A stretch of DNA of 64,000 nt from an uncultured Corynebacterium sp. (GTDB lineage Bacteria > Actinomycetota > Actinomycetes > Mycobacteriales > Mycobacteriaceae). Numbering within the stretch: the first letter of the stretch is position 1; every line of letters begins with the position of its first letter. The notes under the pieces were generated by a model. It had not been told where the DNA came from. It ran no database searches and worked only from the letters and a program-made list of their open reading frames with translations. Of this stretch, positions 18,949-27,571 are shown piece after piece. The translations under genes were made by a program, and so were the position numbers. The stretch spans positions 1 through 64,000 of the forward strand of contig NZ_CAMXWS010000002.1 of NCBI RefSeq assembly GCF_947253065.1, read 5' to 3'.

Positions 18949-20532
18949 GTGAGCGAGAATTACCGGCCAGTACGCGATATTCAGCCAGCCCCGTCGCGTG
19001 TGAAGGACATCAGCCAGTCCGGTCACCCGGCCCTCAAGGGCACACTGGCTGTTCTGTCTGTGCTGCTCATTCTCATCACGGGTCTGGGCTACTATTCCGT
19101 CGGCCGGCTGGGCGGCAATCTGTCTTCTTCTGATCTGTCACTGTCCAAGGACGGCTTGGACGGGACCGACGGCGCGGTGGACATTCTGCTGGTCGGCTCC
19201 GATTCACGCACCGACGCCCAGGGCAATCCACTCAGCGAGGAAGAGCTGCGCCGCCTCAATGCTGGTGAGGCTGATGGTGAGCTGAACACGGACACGATCA
19301 TGGTGATCCGCGTGCCTAATGACGGCTCCCGTGCGACTGCCGTATCCATCCCGCGCGATACCTATATCCACGATTCGAAATTCGGCAACTCCAAGATCAA
19401 CGGCATCTACGGCCAGTACGCCACCGAGAAGCGCGATGAGCTGATCGAAGCCGGGGAGAAGGAAGGCCGCGAGCTCGAGGAGAAGGTCGCCCAAGCAGGA
19501 CAGCAAGGGCTTATCGACGCAGTGGCGAACCTCACCGGCGTCGAAGTCGACCACTATGCGCAGGTGGGCCTGCTCGGCTTCGTGCTGCTCACCGATGCTG
19601 TTGGTGGCGTGGAAGTCTGTCTGAATGAGGCAGTGGATGAACCACTCTCCGGCGCGAAATTCCCGGCTGGCAACTCCACCTTGGACGGCGCAAAAGCACT
19701 CGCCTTCGTCCGCCAGCGCCACGATCTGCCCCGCGGCGACCTGGACCGCATTGTGCGCCAGCAGGTCTTCATGGCCTCCCTGGTCAATGAAGCGATCTCG
19801 GCTGGCACGCTGTCCAATCCAGCGAAGCTGCGTGAGATTTCCAATGCGGTAGAACGTTCCGTGAACGTGGATTCCGGTTGGGACATCATGTCCCTGGCCA
19901 CCCAGATGTCCGATCTGGCTGCTGGCAATGTCACCTTTGCCACCATCCCAGTCACCTCGGTTAACGGTGTGGGCGATTATGGCGAGTCCATCGTCACCGT
20001 CGACCCGCAGCAGGTCCACGAGTTCATGGACAAGCTCGCCCGCGAGCAGGAGGAAACCGAGACCCCCGAAAACGGCAACGGTGGGGACAAGAAGAATGAG
20101 GGCGATGATGCCGCTGGCATTGGTGCTGAACTGTCCAATGCGTCGGTGACCATGCTCAATGCGGGCCAGACCGCTGGCTTGGCCGGCACGGTCGGTGCCT
20201 TCTTGGAGGAAAAGCAGATCACCATCGAATCGGTGGGCAATGCCACCCCGGGTATCTACGGCACCTCACAGATCGTCGCAGCTAACGCCGATGATCCGGC
20301 TGCCAAGGAGCTCTCTGAACTGCTCGGTGGCCTGCCTATTGAGGTCAATGAAACTCTCGAGCCTGGCTCCCTGATCGTGGTCACCGCCGATGATTACACC
20401 GGCCCCGCCGCTGATGAAGCACCGCAAGAGGTCACGCAGGAAGACACCGTGGGCACCCCGGGCGAAGATTTCGGTGCAGCCGAAGTCTCCCCCGAATTCA
20501 ATGCTGGCGGCGGTCCCCGCTGCGTGAACTAG
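18949..20532 (+). CDS. lcpA: LytR-CpsA-Psr family arabinogalactan ligase
   Basis: LCP enzymes attach arabinogalactan to peptidoglycan outside the membrane. 527 residues from a GTG start. A short basic cytoplasmic tail leads to TM at about 31-52. The LCP core spans about 75-350 and contains DILLVGSDSRTD, DTIMVIRVPNDG, SIPRDTYIHD and FVRQRHDLPRGDLDRIVRQQ, which hold the conserved Asp and Arg residues for pyrophosphate binding. Residues about 395-480 form the LytR_C domain (VTMLNAGQTAGLAGTV). It sits next to wbbL and manC, consistent with wall assembly. Confidence 0.95.
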   Translation: MSENYRPVRDIQPAPSRVKDISQSGHPALKGTLAVLSVLLILITGLGYYSVGRLGGNLSSSDLSLSKDGLDGTDGAVDILLVGSDSRTDAQGNPLSEEELRRLNAGEADGELNTDTIMVIRVPNDGSRATAVSIPRDTYIHDSKFGNSKINGIYGQYATEKRDELIEAGEKEGRELEEKVAQAGQQGLIDAVANLTGVEVDHYAQVGLLGFVLLTDAVGGVEVCLNEAVDEPLSGAKFPAGNSTLDGAKALAFVRQRHDLPRGDLDRIVRQQVFMASLVNEAISAGTLSNPAKLREISNAVERSVNVDSGWDIMSLATQMSDLAAGNVTFATIPVTSVNGVGDYGESIVTVDPQQVHEFMDKLAREQEETETPENGNGGDKKNEGDDAAGIGAELSNASVTMLNAGQTAGLAGTVGAFLEEKQITIESVGNATPGIYGTSQIVAANADDPAAKELSELLGGLPIEVNETLEPGSLIVVTADDYTGPAADEAPQEVTQEDTVGTPGEDFGAAEVSPEFNAGGGPRCVN

Positions 20533-20575
20533 GCGCTTAAACCGGCCCCACTCGTTTTGCCTACGATGGGACTAC

Positions 20576-21289
20576 ATGAGCTTGCTCTCCCCGATCCTGT
20601 CCACTGACCCAGCCAGTCCCCGCCTCACCGTCTACGACGAGACCGCCGGAACACGCATGGAATTTTCCGGCGTGACCTTGGATAACTGGGCCAACAAGAT
20701 CGCCAACATGCTCGTCGAGGAATTCGACTTTGAGCCTTCCGACACTCTCACCGACGAGGAGAACCCCCGCATCGTCGTGGACCTCCCCGTCTCCTGGCAA
20801 GCCGCCGTCCTACCGATCGGCATGTACAACGCCGGCCTGACGTTTGCCACCACTGATTCCAGCAGCCACGACTCGAGCAGCAACAAGCCAAACACCCCTA
20901 CCCCACAACTGGTTTTCACCACGGTGGAGCGGATGGGCAATTGGCAGTCCGTCACTGATGTCGCTGTGGTCTCCGACGATCCATTCGGTCGTGGTGTGAC
21001 AGAGACCGGTGGCACGTTGCCTGCCGGTGTGGTGGATTTCGGTCCGACCGTGCGCTTCTATGGCGACCAGTACTACGGCGAATCACCTGAGCTTTCCGCC
21101 TGGGATACAGAGAACACGAACGCTGAGCGCCTACTGATTCCGGCGTGGCACTCGCGCGAGGAATTCGATGCCACCGTCATGGCGACCCTCGCCGCTGGCG
21201 GTTCCGTCGTGGTGGTCGCCGGTATGGCTTCTGCTGACCGGCTTGAGCAGATCGCAGAGGCAGAAAAAGTCGACCGCCGGTTGAATTAG
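20576..21289 (+). CDS. TIGR03089 family protein
   Basis: 237 residues. The N-terminal part resembles a shortened AMP-binding-enzyme fold (TVYDETAGTRMEFSGVTLDNWANKIANML), and a later GGSVVVVAG segment fits the same. TIGR03089 proteins occur in actinobacteria beside lcpA (Rv3268-type), with no known activity and no ATP-binding signature. The ATG at 20576 lies 43 bases after lcpA in the same direction. Convergent with the YdcF-like gene, overlapping it by four bases. Confidence 0.82.
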   Translation: MSLLSPILSTDPASPRLTVYDETAGTRMEFSGVTLDNWANKIANMLVEEFDFEPSDTLTDEENPRIVVDLPVSWQAAVLPIGMYNAGLTFATTDSSSHDSSSNKPNTPTPQLVFTTVERMGNWQSVTDVAVVSDDPFGRGVTETGGTLPAGVVDFGPTVRFYGDQYYGESPELSAWDTENTNAERLLIPAWHSREEFDATVMATLAAGGSVVVVAGMASADRLEQIAEAEKVDRRLN

Positions 21290-21765
21290 TGGCCGAACCA
21301 ACGGCGCGCGAGTTTGCGCCACACCACTCGCGTGGCCGAATGCGGCACGGCGAAGACTTCACGCGCGTAGTTCTTCACCCGTGATTTCTTCGGCGTCGGT
21401 GCCGCCACCACCTGGATAGGCACGCCCAGGTGCGCCGCCCACACCTTGGTGCGCGCAACATGAAAACCATTGGTGACCACGATCAAGCGCTTCGCATCCG
21501 GAAACAGCGCCCGGGAATTCTCCAGGTTCTCATTCGTCGATGTGGCTACCGGCTCTTCAATGATCCGTGCTGCTTGCACGCCGTGAGATACGAGCCAGCG
21601 CGCCATCACATCGCTCTCCCCCTTTCCCGTCACCACAACGGGTGCTGCTGGGCGCGCTGTTGCCACAGACAATGCTGTGGCTAGGCGGGCCTGGAGCATG
21701 CGGGAGGGGCGGCCGTCGATAATTTTTGCCCCAAGGACGACGACCGGGTCGGTGCTCTTACTCAC
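21286..21765 (-). CDS. YdcF/DUF218 family protein, short soluble form
   Basis: 159 residues from GTG 21763-21765, overlapping the purE stop by eight bases. It begins [14 protein letters not shown] and contains [20 protein letters not shown] and [11 protein letters not shown], the conserved DUF218 segments. The family is often called SanA/ElyC-like and may act on envelope precursors, but most members have an N-terminal membrane anchor that is missing here. Function unknown. Translational coupling to purE is likely from the overlap. Confidence 0.82.
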   Translation of the reverse strand: MSKSTDPVVVLGAKIIDGRPSRMLQARLATALSVATARPAAPVVVTGKGESDVMARWLVSHGVQAARIIEEPVATSTNENLENSRALFPDAKRLIVVTNGFHVARTKVWAAHLGVPIQVVAAPTPKKSRVKNYAREVFAVPHSATRVVWRKLARRWFGH

Positions 21766-22264
21766 CTTCGCCGAGTAGGCGCTTGCGCAGCGCCTCGTCC
21801 TTGCGCTCGACCTCAGCGGCCATCTTTTCCTGGTAGTCCACCATGCGTGCCTGAATCTCCTGGTCCGCGGAACCAAGGATGCGGGCGGCGAGCAGACCAG
21901 CATTCTTCGCACCACCGATGGAGACGGTGGCCACGGGCACACCACCTGGCATCTGCACGATGGACAGCAACGAGTCCAGCCCGTCCAAGTCCTTGAGCGC
22001 ACGCGGAATGCCGATGACCGGCAGCGGCGTTGCGGCCGCGACCATGCCCGGCAAGTGTGCGGCACCGCCGGCGCAGGCGATGATGACCTTCAAGCCACGC
22101 TCATGCGCGCTTTTGGCATACGCCAGCATCTTGTCCGGGGTGCGGTGCGCGGAAACCACACCGACCTCAAAGCGGATCCCGAATTCGGCGAGCACCTCCG
22201 CCGCGGGTGCGACGGTGTCCCAGTCCGAATCGGACCCCATGATGATTCCTACCTGTGGTTCCAT
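21758..22264 (-). CDS. purE: N5-carboxyaminoimidazole ribonucleotide mutase
   Basis: Catalyses N5-CAIR to CAIR in purine synthesis, the step after PurK. 168 residues, class I Pur[14 protein letters not shown] forms the nucleotide-phosphate loop, SAHRTPD the catalytic His loop, and [12 protein letters not shown] the third conserved strand. RBS AGAAGGAG precedes ATG 22262-22264. It follows purK by 21 bases, so the two partner enzymes are made together. Confidence 0.97.
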   Translation of the reverse strand: MEPQVGIIMGSDSDWDTVAPAAEVLAEFGIRFEVGVVSAHRTPDKMLAYAKSAHERGLKVIIACAGGAAHLPGMVAAATPLPVIGIPRALKDLDGLDSLLSIVQMPGGVPVATVSIGGAKNAGLLAARILGSADQEIQARMVDYQEKMAAEVERKDEALRKRLLGEGE

Positions 22265-22285
22265 GTGCGCTCCTTCTAGCTTTTC

Positions 22286-23464
22286 TTAGTTACCTGTGCC
22301 GTGAACGATGATGTCTGCTGCTGCCTTCGCGCGTTCGAGCACGGTGTCCAGGTCATCGCCTGCGACATTGATGTGCCCCATCTTGCGGCCCGGACGGTAG
22401 CCCTTGCCGTAGAGGTGCACCTTTGCATCCGGGTAGCGGCGCATGACCTCCATGACGCGCTCCTCCATCGGCTGCTCCGGCTCCGTGTCCGCACCGAGCG
22501 TGTTCACCATCACGGTGTACGGCGCCGTGGTGGCCACCGAACCCAGCGGCCAATCCAGCACCGCGCGCAGGTGCTGCTCGAACTGGCTGGTCACACAACC
22601 ATTCTGCGTCCAGTGCCCCGTATTGTGCGGGCGCATGGCCAACTCATTGACGGTGATCTCCCCGTCTGAGGCGAACAGCTCGACTGCCAGCACGCCGGTG
22701 ACGTCCAGCTCCGTCGCGATCTTCTTCGCCAGCTCCTGGCAGAACTCCGCGTCCTTTTCGCTCATGCCCGGCGCGGGCGCGATCGCCTCAACACAAATCC
22801 CGTCACGCTGACGCGATTCCACAACCGGCCACGCACGAACCTCACCCGACGGGGTGCGTGCCACCATCGCGGAGAGCTCACGGTCAAAATCTACCTTGCG
22901 CTCGGCATACAGCGGCGTGCCCTTGTCCAGCAGGTCACCGACCAGGCTCACTGCCTCCTCGCGCGACTTCGGGAACCACACACCATGCCCGTCATAGCCA
23001 CCACGCGTGGCCTTCAAGCACATCTGTCCTTCGACAGTGTCGAAGAACTCCCCACCATCTTCCGCCGACTCAATCGGCGCGAATTCCGGCACCGGCGCAC
23101 CGATCTCCTTCATCTTGCGCCGCTGCTCCAACTTGTCCTGCGCATAAATCAACGCATGCGGCTGCGGCTGCACACTCACCCCCTGCGCGATCAACGCATC
23201 CAGGTGCTCATTTGGCACATGTTCATGATCAAACGTGGCCGCCGCCGCACCATCCACGACCGACTTCAAATCAGCCAGGTCCTTATAGTCCCCGATGCGC
23301 ACGTCACCGAAGACCTGCGCTGCCGACGAATCCTTAGCTCCCGCCAGCACACGCGGCGCGAGCCCCAACTCAATCGCCTCCGTATGCATCATGCGTGCCA
23401 ACTGGCCATCACCAATCACCGCGACAACGGGCATTCCCTGGGCATCTCTTTGTGCATCACTCAC
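22286..23464 (-). CDS. purK: 5-(carboxyamino)imidazole ribonucleotide synthase
   Basis: ATP-grasp enzyme that carboxylates AIR with bicarbonate to N5-CAIR. 392 residues. VAVIGDGQLARMMHTEAIELG is the N-terminal nucleotide fold, LKATRGGYDGHGVW the ATP lid, and ELAMRPHNTGHWT the family C-terminal signature. The start codon reading MSDAQRDAQGMP may be followed by an internal ATG at residue 11; both are plausible. Upstream is a spacer with a long inverted repeat and the divergent budA gene. Confidence 0.96.
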   Translation of the reverse strand: MSDAQRDAQGMPVVAVIGDGQLARMMHTEAIELGLAPRVLAGAKDSSAAQVFGDVRIGDYKDLADLKSVVDGAAAATFDHEHVPNEHLDALIAQGVSVQPQPHALIYAQDKLEQRRKMKEIGAPVPEFAPIESAEDGGEFFDTVEGQMCLKATRGGYDGHGVWFPKSREEAVSLVGDLLDKGTPLYAERKVDFDRELSAMVARTPSGEVRAWPVVESRQRDGICVEAIAPAPGMSEKDAEFCQELAKKIATELDVTGVLAVELFASDGEITVNELAMRPHNTGHWTQNGCVTSQFEQHLRAVLDWPLGSVATTAPYTVMVNTLGADTEPEQPMEERVMEVMRRYPDAKVHLYGKGYRPGRKMGHINVAGDDLDTVLERAKAAADIIVHGTGN

Positions 23465-23579
23465 GCTTGCCCACTGTAGTGAACAAGCAGGTGTGTACTG
23501 CTATCGAGCCAACTAAAGCAATTGAGGTCCTCACTCAGGAACAAGCCCCCACTCCAGAGCCGAGTCTTCCCAGTCGAGC

Positions 23580-23683
23580 CAGGTTTGCCTTTTGTGGTTT
23601 GTCTTTTGTCCAAACCCGCCGAAGCTGACCTGCGGTTTTCCCAATCCTCGCCCGCAAAAGGCAAACCACAAAAGGCAAACCTG
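23580..23683. repeat. 29-bp inverted repeat with 45-base loop between purK and budA
   Basis: Left arm 23580-23608 and right arm 23655-23683 are reverse complements with one mismatch in 29. The loop itself can fold (AAACCCGCC near 23612 with GCGGTTTT near 23632), and the right arm contains the direct repeat AAAGGCAAACC twice. It sits in the 302-base spacer between divergent genes, so it is not a simple terminator of either. It may be a small repetitive intergenic element. No other gene is visible in the spacer. Confidence 0.85.
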
Positions 23684-23766
23684 CCGCAACCTACCCGCCC
23701 CAACCTATGAGCTAGCTACCGCAACCCCACCCAACACCGCCGACGAAGACAACTACCATCGGCCAT

Positions 23767-24492
23767 ATGACTGAACTTGGCCGCCACACTGTTTTCCAGA
23801 ACTCGCTCATGTCCGCGCTTCTCGACGGCATCTACGACGGCGAGATGACCATCGGCCAGATCCTGTCCAAGGGCAATTTCGGCCTGGGCACCTTTGATGG
23901 CCTCGATGGCGAGATGATCATTCTTGATGGCACGTGCTACCAGCTGCGTAGCGACGGCACCGCCACCATCGCCGACCTCGACCAGAAAAGCCCCTTCGCG
24001 CAGGTGACCAACTTCGTGCCGAAGATCGTCGCCAAGGCCCCGAAGGGCATGAAGCGCAGTGAACTCTCCAAATTCATCGATGATCTGGAGCCATCCGGCA
24101 ACTACTTCCACGCCGTGCGTATCAAAGGCACGTTCACGAACGTGACCACCCGCACGGTAACGAAGCAGTCCAAGCCCTACCCTCCCATGCGCGATGCCGT
24201 TGGCGACGACAAGGAAATCTCGTTTGAGAACGCCAGCGGCATCATCGGCGGCTTCCGCACCCCGAAGTACGCCAAAGGCATCGGCATTCCCGGCTGCCAC
24301 GTCCACTTCATCGACGACGACCGCACCTCCGGCGGCCACGTGCTCGACTACACCGTCGACGAAGCCACCATCGAACTGTGCCCCGGCACCGACATGGAGC
24401 TCCACCTCCCGCTCACCGCAGACTTCGCCGCCGGCAACCTCGCCCCCGACGACATCGACGAGCAGATCCACACCACTGAGGTGAAGAGCTAA
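23767..24492 (+). CDS. budA: Alpha-acetolactate decarboxylase
   Basis: Converts acetolactate to acetoin, diverting pyruvate to a neutral overflow product. 241 residues, matching BudA/AlsD length. The zinc-binding histidines appear in FHAVRIKG and GCHVHFIDDDRTSGGHV near residues 178-192, and the conserved basic/aromatic segments around YPPM are present. Few RBS bases are visible before the ATG; TACCAT about seven bases upstream could mean a leaderless transcript. No acetolactate synthase is adjacent. Convergent with the PH-domain gene, overlapping it by four bases. Confidence 0.94.
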   Translation: MTELGRHTVFQNSLMSALLDGIYDGEMTIGQILSKGNFGLGTFDGLDGEMIILDGTCYQLRSDGTATIADLDQKSPFAQVTNFVPKIVAKAPKGMKRSELSKFIDDLEPSGNYFHAVRIKGTFTNVTTRTVTKQSKPYPPMRDAVGDDKEISFENASGIIGGFRTPKYAKGIGIPGCHVHFIDDDRTSGGHVLDYTVDEATIELCPGTDMELHLPLTADFAAGNLAPDDIDEQIHTTEVKS

Positions 24493-24956
24493 CGCAACTG
24501 CCCCTCAATCAGCGCTTGCACCCGCTTGGCTTTGCCCACATCCGGGAAGTGCACGGGCACGCCGTAACCAAGCACACCGATATCGATCCCGCCGCGACGC
24601 TTCCTCACCCCGCGGATCTGCATCAGCGGGATCGATTCGGTTCGCCCGCGCCCACCAGGCACAAAGATCACGCGCTTATTGGTCACCATGAAGCGTTGAC
24701 GCCGCTGCCGAATCAGCGGCAGCACAAACCGCCACAGCGCCAGCACAGCCCACACGCCCACAACAGCATTGCGGATGGCACTATCGACCATTCCCGCATC
24801 CATCCAGCCGATCGCGATCCAGCACAGCCCGGTGATGATGATCAGCTCAAGGAACGGGAAGATCAAGCCGCGCAACGGCGGCGCCATGTCCGCCAGGACG
24901 ACTTCTCCCCTACCAAGCTTGATCTTTGCCACGCGCCAAACATTAATCGGTCGCAC
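24489..24956 (-). CDS. PH-domain (bPH2) membrane protein
   Basis: 155 residues from GTG 24954-24956. Two membrane segments at about 29-48 and 62-82 are followed by a basic loop and a bacterial PH domain (MVTNKRVIFVPGG, then IPLMQIRGVRKRRGGID). A later GTG at 24932 (AKIKLGRGEVV) is an equally plausible start. A similar gene follows birA in C. glutamicum. Function unknown. The start overlaps the birA stop, so translation is probably coupled. Confidence 0.85.
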   Translation of the reverse strand: MRPINVWRVAKIKLGRGEVVLADMAPPLRGLIFPFLELIIITGLCWIAIGWMDAGMVDSAIRNAVVGVWAVLALWRFVLPLIRQRRQRFMVTNKRVIFVPGGRGRTESIPLMQIRGVRKRRGGIDIGVLGYGVPVHFPDVGKAKRVQALIEGQLR

Positions 24957-25674
24957 GCAGGTGCGTCACGTCGCCAGTGGAGTAACTCGTCCCATTCACC
25001 ACAATCGAGCCATGCTTATCGACGTCCCCTGCCACCCCCTCAACAATTCCCCCCACCGTATCCAGCCGCACCGTCTGCCCCATCGTGGCTGATACCGCAC
25101 GGTAGTCGTCCAGCAGCGATGCGTCCCAGTCACGCCACTGCGTCAAACGACGCCCCAGCGCGTTGAGCAGGTCCACCACGAACTGATCCCACTGAACGTC
25201 AATGCCCTCAAGGTTGAGCGCGGTCGACCAATCCGTCGGTAGGTCCTCTTGCCGCCACGCGACATTCACACCCATGCCCACAACCAACAGTGGCGTGGCT
25301 GCACCCGCATCGATCTCGCCTAAGATCCCGACGAATTTCTTCCCGTTCAGCAGCACATCATTCGGCCACTTCAGCTGCGCTTCCGGCACCACATCAGTCA
25401 CCGCCAGCCCAGCTGCCAACGACACCAGCCCCAGATCATCCGTGTGCGCCAGCTCCACCGCCGCACTCATAAGCAGGCTCGCCCCCGATGGTGCCTCCCA
25501 CACTCGCCCAAGCCGCCCCTTGCCACCAGTCTGCTGATCCGCAATCAGCACCGTCCCTGGCGCACCCGTTGCGAGCAGCTCCGTATTCGTCGACGTCGTC
25601 GACTCAACATGCCGCACCTCCCGCCAATACTGCGAGACCTCAGATTCGATACGGGCAATGTTCTGGACTGTCAT
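24943..25674 (-). CDS. birA: Biotin--[acetyl-CoA-carboxylase] ligase
   Basis: Attaches biotin to carrier proteins; the likely target is AccBC at 50473. 243 residues from ATG 25672-25674. The biotinoyl-AMP loop TGGKGRLGRVWEAP, the segment KWPNDVLLNGKK and VGMGVNVAWR are all present. There is no N-terminal helix-turn-helix, so it is the monofunctional type without a biotin-operon repressor role. A longer frame to 25725 adds sequence unlike the family. Confidence 0.95.
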   Translation of the reverse strand: MTVQNIARIESEVSQYWREVRHVESTTSTNTELLATGAPGTVLIADQQTGGKGRLGRVWEAPSGASLLMSAAVELAHTDDLGLVSLAAGLAVTDVVPEAQLKWPNDVLLNGKKFVGILGEIDAGAATPLLVVGMGVNVAWRQEDLPTDWSTALNLEGIDVQWDQFVVDLLNALGRRLTQWRDWDASLLDDYRAVSATMGQTVRLDTVGGIVEGVAGDVDKHGSIVVNGTSYSTGDVTHLRATD

Positions 25675-25723
25675 AGGGACCAGAATATCTAGACCACGAA
25701 CCACCCCGCGCAACGCAACCACC

Positions 25724-25756
25724 AACTCCGCGCTGCGGAGTTCCTGGGGTTTTATA
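25724..25756 (+). other. Hairpin with partial copy of the 30.0-kb terminator
   Basis: AACTCCGC (25724-25731) and GCGGAGTT (25735-25742) form a perfect short stem, followed by CCTGGGGTTTTATATT. The sequence TGCGGAGTTCCTGGG plus TTTT is shared with the terminator at 29985-30025. The T-run is on the plus strand although both neighbouring genes are minus, so it may stop antisense transcription. Confidence 0.4.
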
Positions 25757-25794
25757 TTGCCGTTTGAAAAGTTCCCTACTCCGCACCAAACGGG

Positions 25795-26009
25795 TTAGAC
25801 AGCTAAAAGCTCAGCGATAAGCCCGCGGACCAGCCGCATGCGCTCCATTCCTTCAATTCCGCGTTGATCGCTGTTCCCGGCTGCGTGCCAGCGGAGTGAA
25901 TCTCCAACTGCTCACCAGCATGATGCTGAGCTAGAGCAGCTGCCATTTGGGATTTTCCACTGTTGCGGACGCAGACAAAAAGCACTTTCGGGCGATCTGG
26001 CATCTTCAT
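25795..26009 (-). pseudogene. arsC: Arsenate reductase ArsC, internally deleted and frameshifted
   Basis: The first 44 or so residues are a good low-molecular-weight-phosphatase-type arsenate reductase N-terminus, with the P-loop [16 protein letters not shown]. After NAELKE the frame runs out at 25803 in unrelated residues. In another frame the DNA next encodes [21 protein letters not shown], which looks like the family's normal C-terminus, ending at 25795-25797. I infer loss of the middle (some 60 residues) with a frame change. GGAGGAG precedes the start, six bases from the acr3 stop. Probably non-functional. Confidence 0.8.
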
Positions 26010-26015
26010 CTCCTC

Positions 26016-27122
26016 CTATGCGGATACTCCGGCATTCATCGATTGCTGCTCAGGCAAAGTTGGGTCGCCAGCAAACAGTTTCGGGCCGATCCACCGCATC
26101 AGGTAGACCAACCCCACAAGCACCGGAATTTCGATCAGTGGCCCGATGGTGCCTGCCAATGCTTCTGCGGAAGTAGCACCGAAGGTACCAATCGCAACAG
26201 CGATAGCCAGCTCAAAATTATTACCTGCTGCCGTGAACGCGACCGATGCGGATTGTGCGTACCCCATGCCCGAAGACTTAGACACGAACAGCCCAACCAA
26301 GAACATCACCACGAAGTAGATCAGCAGCGGGACCGCTACCCGAGCAACCGTCCACGGGCGAGAAATGATCTGTTCGCCCTGCAGGGAGAACAGCAGCACG
26401 ATCGTGTACAGCAACCCCACCAATGCGAGCGGGGAGATCACTGGAAGGAATTTCTCCTCGTACCACTCGCGCCCACGAGCTTTCTCACCAATGATTCGCG
26501 ACAAGACACCAGCTAACAACGGGATACCAAGGAAGACCAGCACCGATGACACAATCGCCCAAAATGAGAAATTCACCGACGTCGTTGAAAGGCCGAGCCA
26601 CGACGGCAGAATCTGCAAATAGAACCAGCCCAGCACACCAAACATGAGCACTTGGAACACCGAGTTGATGGCCACCAGAACAGCGGTCGCTTCCCTGTCA
26701 GCACACGACAGATCCGACCAGACCAGCACCATGGCGATGCACCGGGCCAAACCGACAATGATCAAGCCCGTGCGGAGCTCCGGTTCATCCGCCAGGAAGA
26801 TCCAGGCAAGAGCGAACATGAATGCCGGCCCCACGACCCAGTTAAGCAAGATCGACACTGCCATCAACCGCTTATCAGTAGCGATCTCCTTGGTCTTGTC
26901 ATAGCGGACCTTTGCCAGCGGCGGGTACATCATCACCAGCAAGCCCAGCGCGATCGGCAGCGAGATTCCACCGACCTCCATGCTCTGCAATCCGCCGCTC
27001 AAGCCTGGGAACCAATTGCCCAGCCCCAACCCCAGGGCCATCGCGAGGATGATCCAAACTGGTAGGAAGCGATCGAGGAATGACATGCGGGCAGGTTCTT
27101 GAGCTATTGCTGACTCGGACAT
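26016..27122 (-). CDS. acr3: Arsenite efflux transporter, ACR3 family
   Basis: Exports arsenite, conferring arsenic resistance. 368 residues from ATG 27120-27122 with AAAGG upstream; the frame to 27185 would cross the operator. About ten membrane segments are evident. The characteristic ARCIAMVLVWSDLSC segment near residue 135 holds the conserved Cys, and a later GNNFELAIAVAIGTFG segment matches ACR3. Transcribed divergently from arsR, with a 28-base palindrome 9 bases from the start codon. The following arsC is broken. Confidence 0.96.
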   Translation of the reverse strand: MSESAIAQEPARMSFLDRFLPVWIILAMALGLGLGNWFPGLSGGLQSMEVGGISLPIALGLLVMMYPPLAKVRYDKTKEIATDKRLMAVSILLNWVVGPAFMFALAWIFLADEPELRTGLIIVGLARCIAMVLVWSDLSCADREATAVLVAINSVFQVLMFGVLGWFYLQILPSWLGLSTTSVNFSFWAIVSSVLVFLGIPLLAGVLSRIIGEKARGREWYEEKFLPVISPLALVGLLYTIVLLFSLQGEQIISRPWTVARVAVPLLIYFVVMFLVGLFVSKSSGMGYAQSASVAFTAAGNNFELAIAVAIGTFGATSAEALAGTIGPLIEIPVLVGLVYLMRWIGPKLFAGDPTLPEQQSMNAGVSA

Positions 27123-27130
27123 CAGAAACC

Positions 27131-27158
27131 TTTCATATCGACAAACGTCGATATGAAA
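27131..27158. promoter_or_regulatory. Perfect 12-bp-arm palindrome, likely ArsR operator
   Basis: TTTCATATCGAC, four-base centre AAAC, then GTCGATATGAAA: perfect arms of 12. It lies between acr3 and arsR, overlapping the 5' region of acr3. Position and symmetry fit an ArsR-family dimer site controlling both genes. Inference from location. Confidence 0.7.
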
Positions 27159-27169
27159 TCTAAAACTCC

Positions 27170-27187
27170 TATTGATCACTGTCAATA
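27170..27187. promoter_or_regulatory. Second candidate ArsR half-palindrome near arsR
   Basis: TATTGA, six bases, TCAATA. It lies 17 bases before the arsR ATG. The short symmetric arms resemble ArsR-type ATTGA/TCAAT sites and could mediate autorepression. Confidence 0.45.
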
Positions 27188-27203
27188 TGAGAAAGTGAGA
27201 ACC

Positions 27204-27551
27204 ATGGCTTCCCCTAACACCTCAGCTGTCGCAGAACCACCTACGTGCTGCTCCCTCAGCGCGGGCCTGCTCAGTATCGAAGAAGCTGACCATTACGCGC
27301 AGCTTTTCAAGGTGCTCGCGGACCCGGCTCGCCTCCGTCTCCTGTCCCAGCTCGCCGAGGACGGGTGCGGACCCATCAGCGTTTCTGAACTCGCCGCACA
27401 GTCCGGCTTGAGTCAGCCCACCGTCTCTCACCACTTGAAGAAGCTGACTGATGCCGGATTGCTTCGCAAGATCCGAAACGGAAAAACCGTCACACACGAA
27501 GTCTGCCCCGGCCCATTCGCGGACCTTCGCACAGTCCTGCAGATGGACTAG
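27204..27551 (+). CDS. arsR: Arsenite-responsive repressor ArsR
   Basis: Small winged-helix repressor released from DNA by arsenite. 115 residues from ATG 27204. With this start the cysteines fall at positions 15, 16 and 55 (PTCCSL and EDGCGP), which is the unusual As(III) site known for C. glutamicum ArsR1, rather than the CxC in alpha-3 of the E. coli type. That agreement supports the start over the in-frame ATG at 27153. The recognition helix is SGLSQPTVSHHLKKL. Divergent from acr3. Confidence 0.95.
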   Translation: MASPNTSAVAEPPTCCSLSAGLLSIEEADHYAQLFKVLADPARLRLLSQLAEDGCGPISVSELAAQSGLSQPTVSHHLKKLTDAGLLRKIRNGKTVTHEVCPGPFADLRTVLQMD

Positions 27552-27571
27552 CCCGCTCTACACTGGGCACC

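Noticed and set aside
21766..22065. Upstream extension of the YdcF-like frame
   Set aside because: It runs into purE in another frame; GTG 21763-21765 gives the family start.
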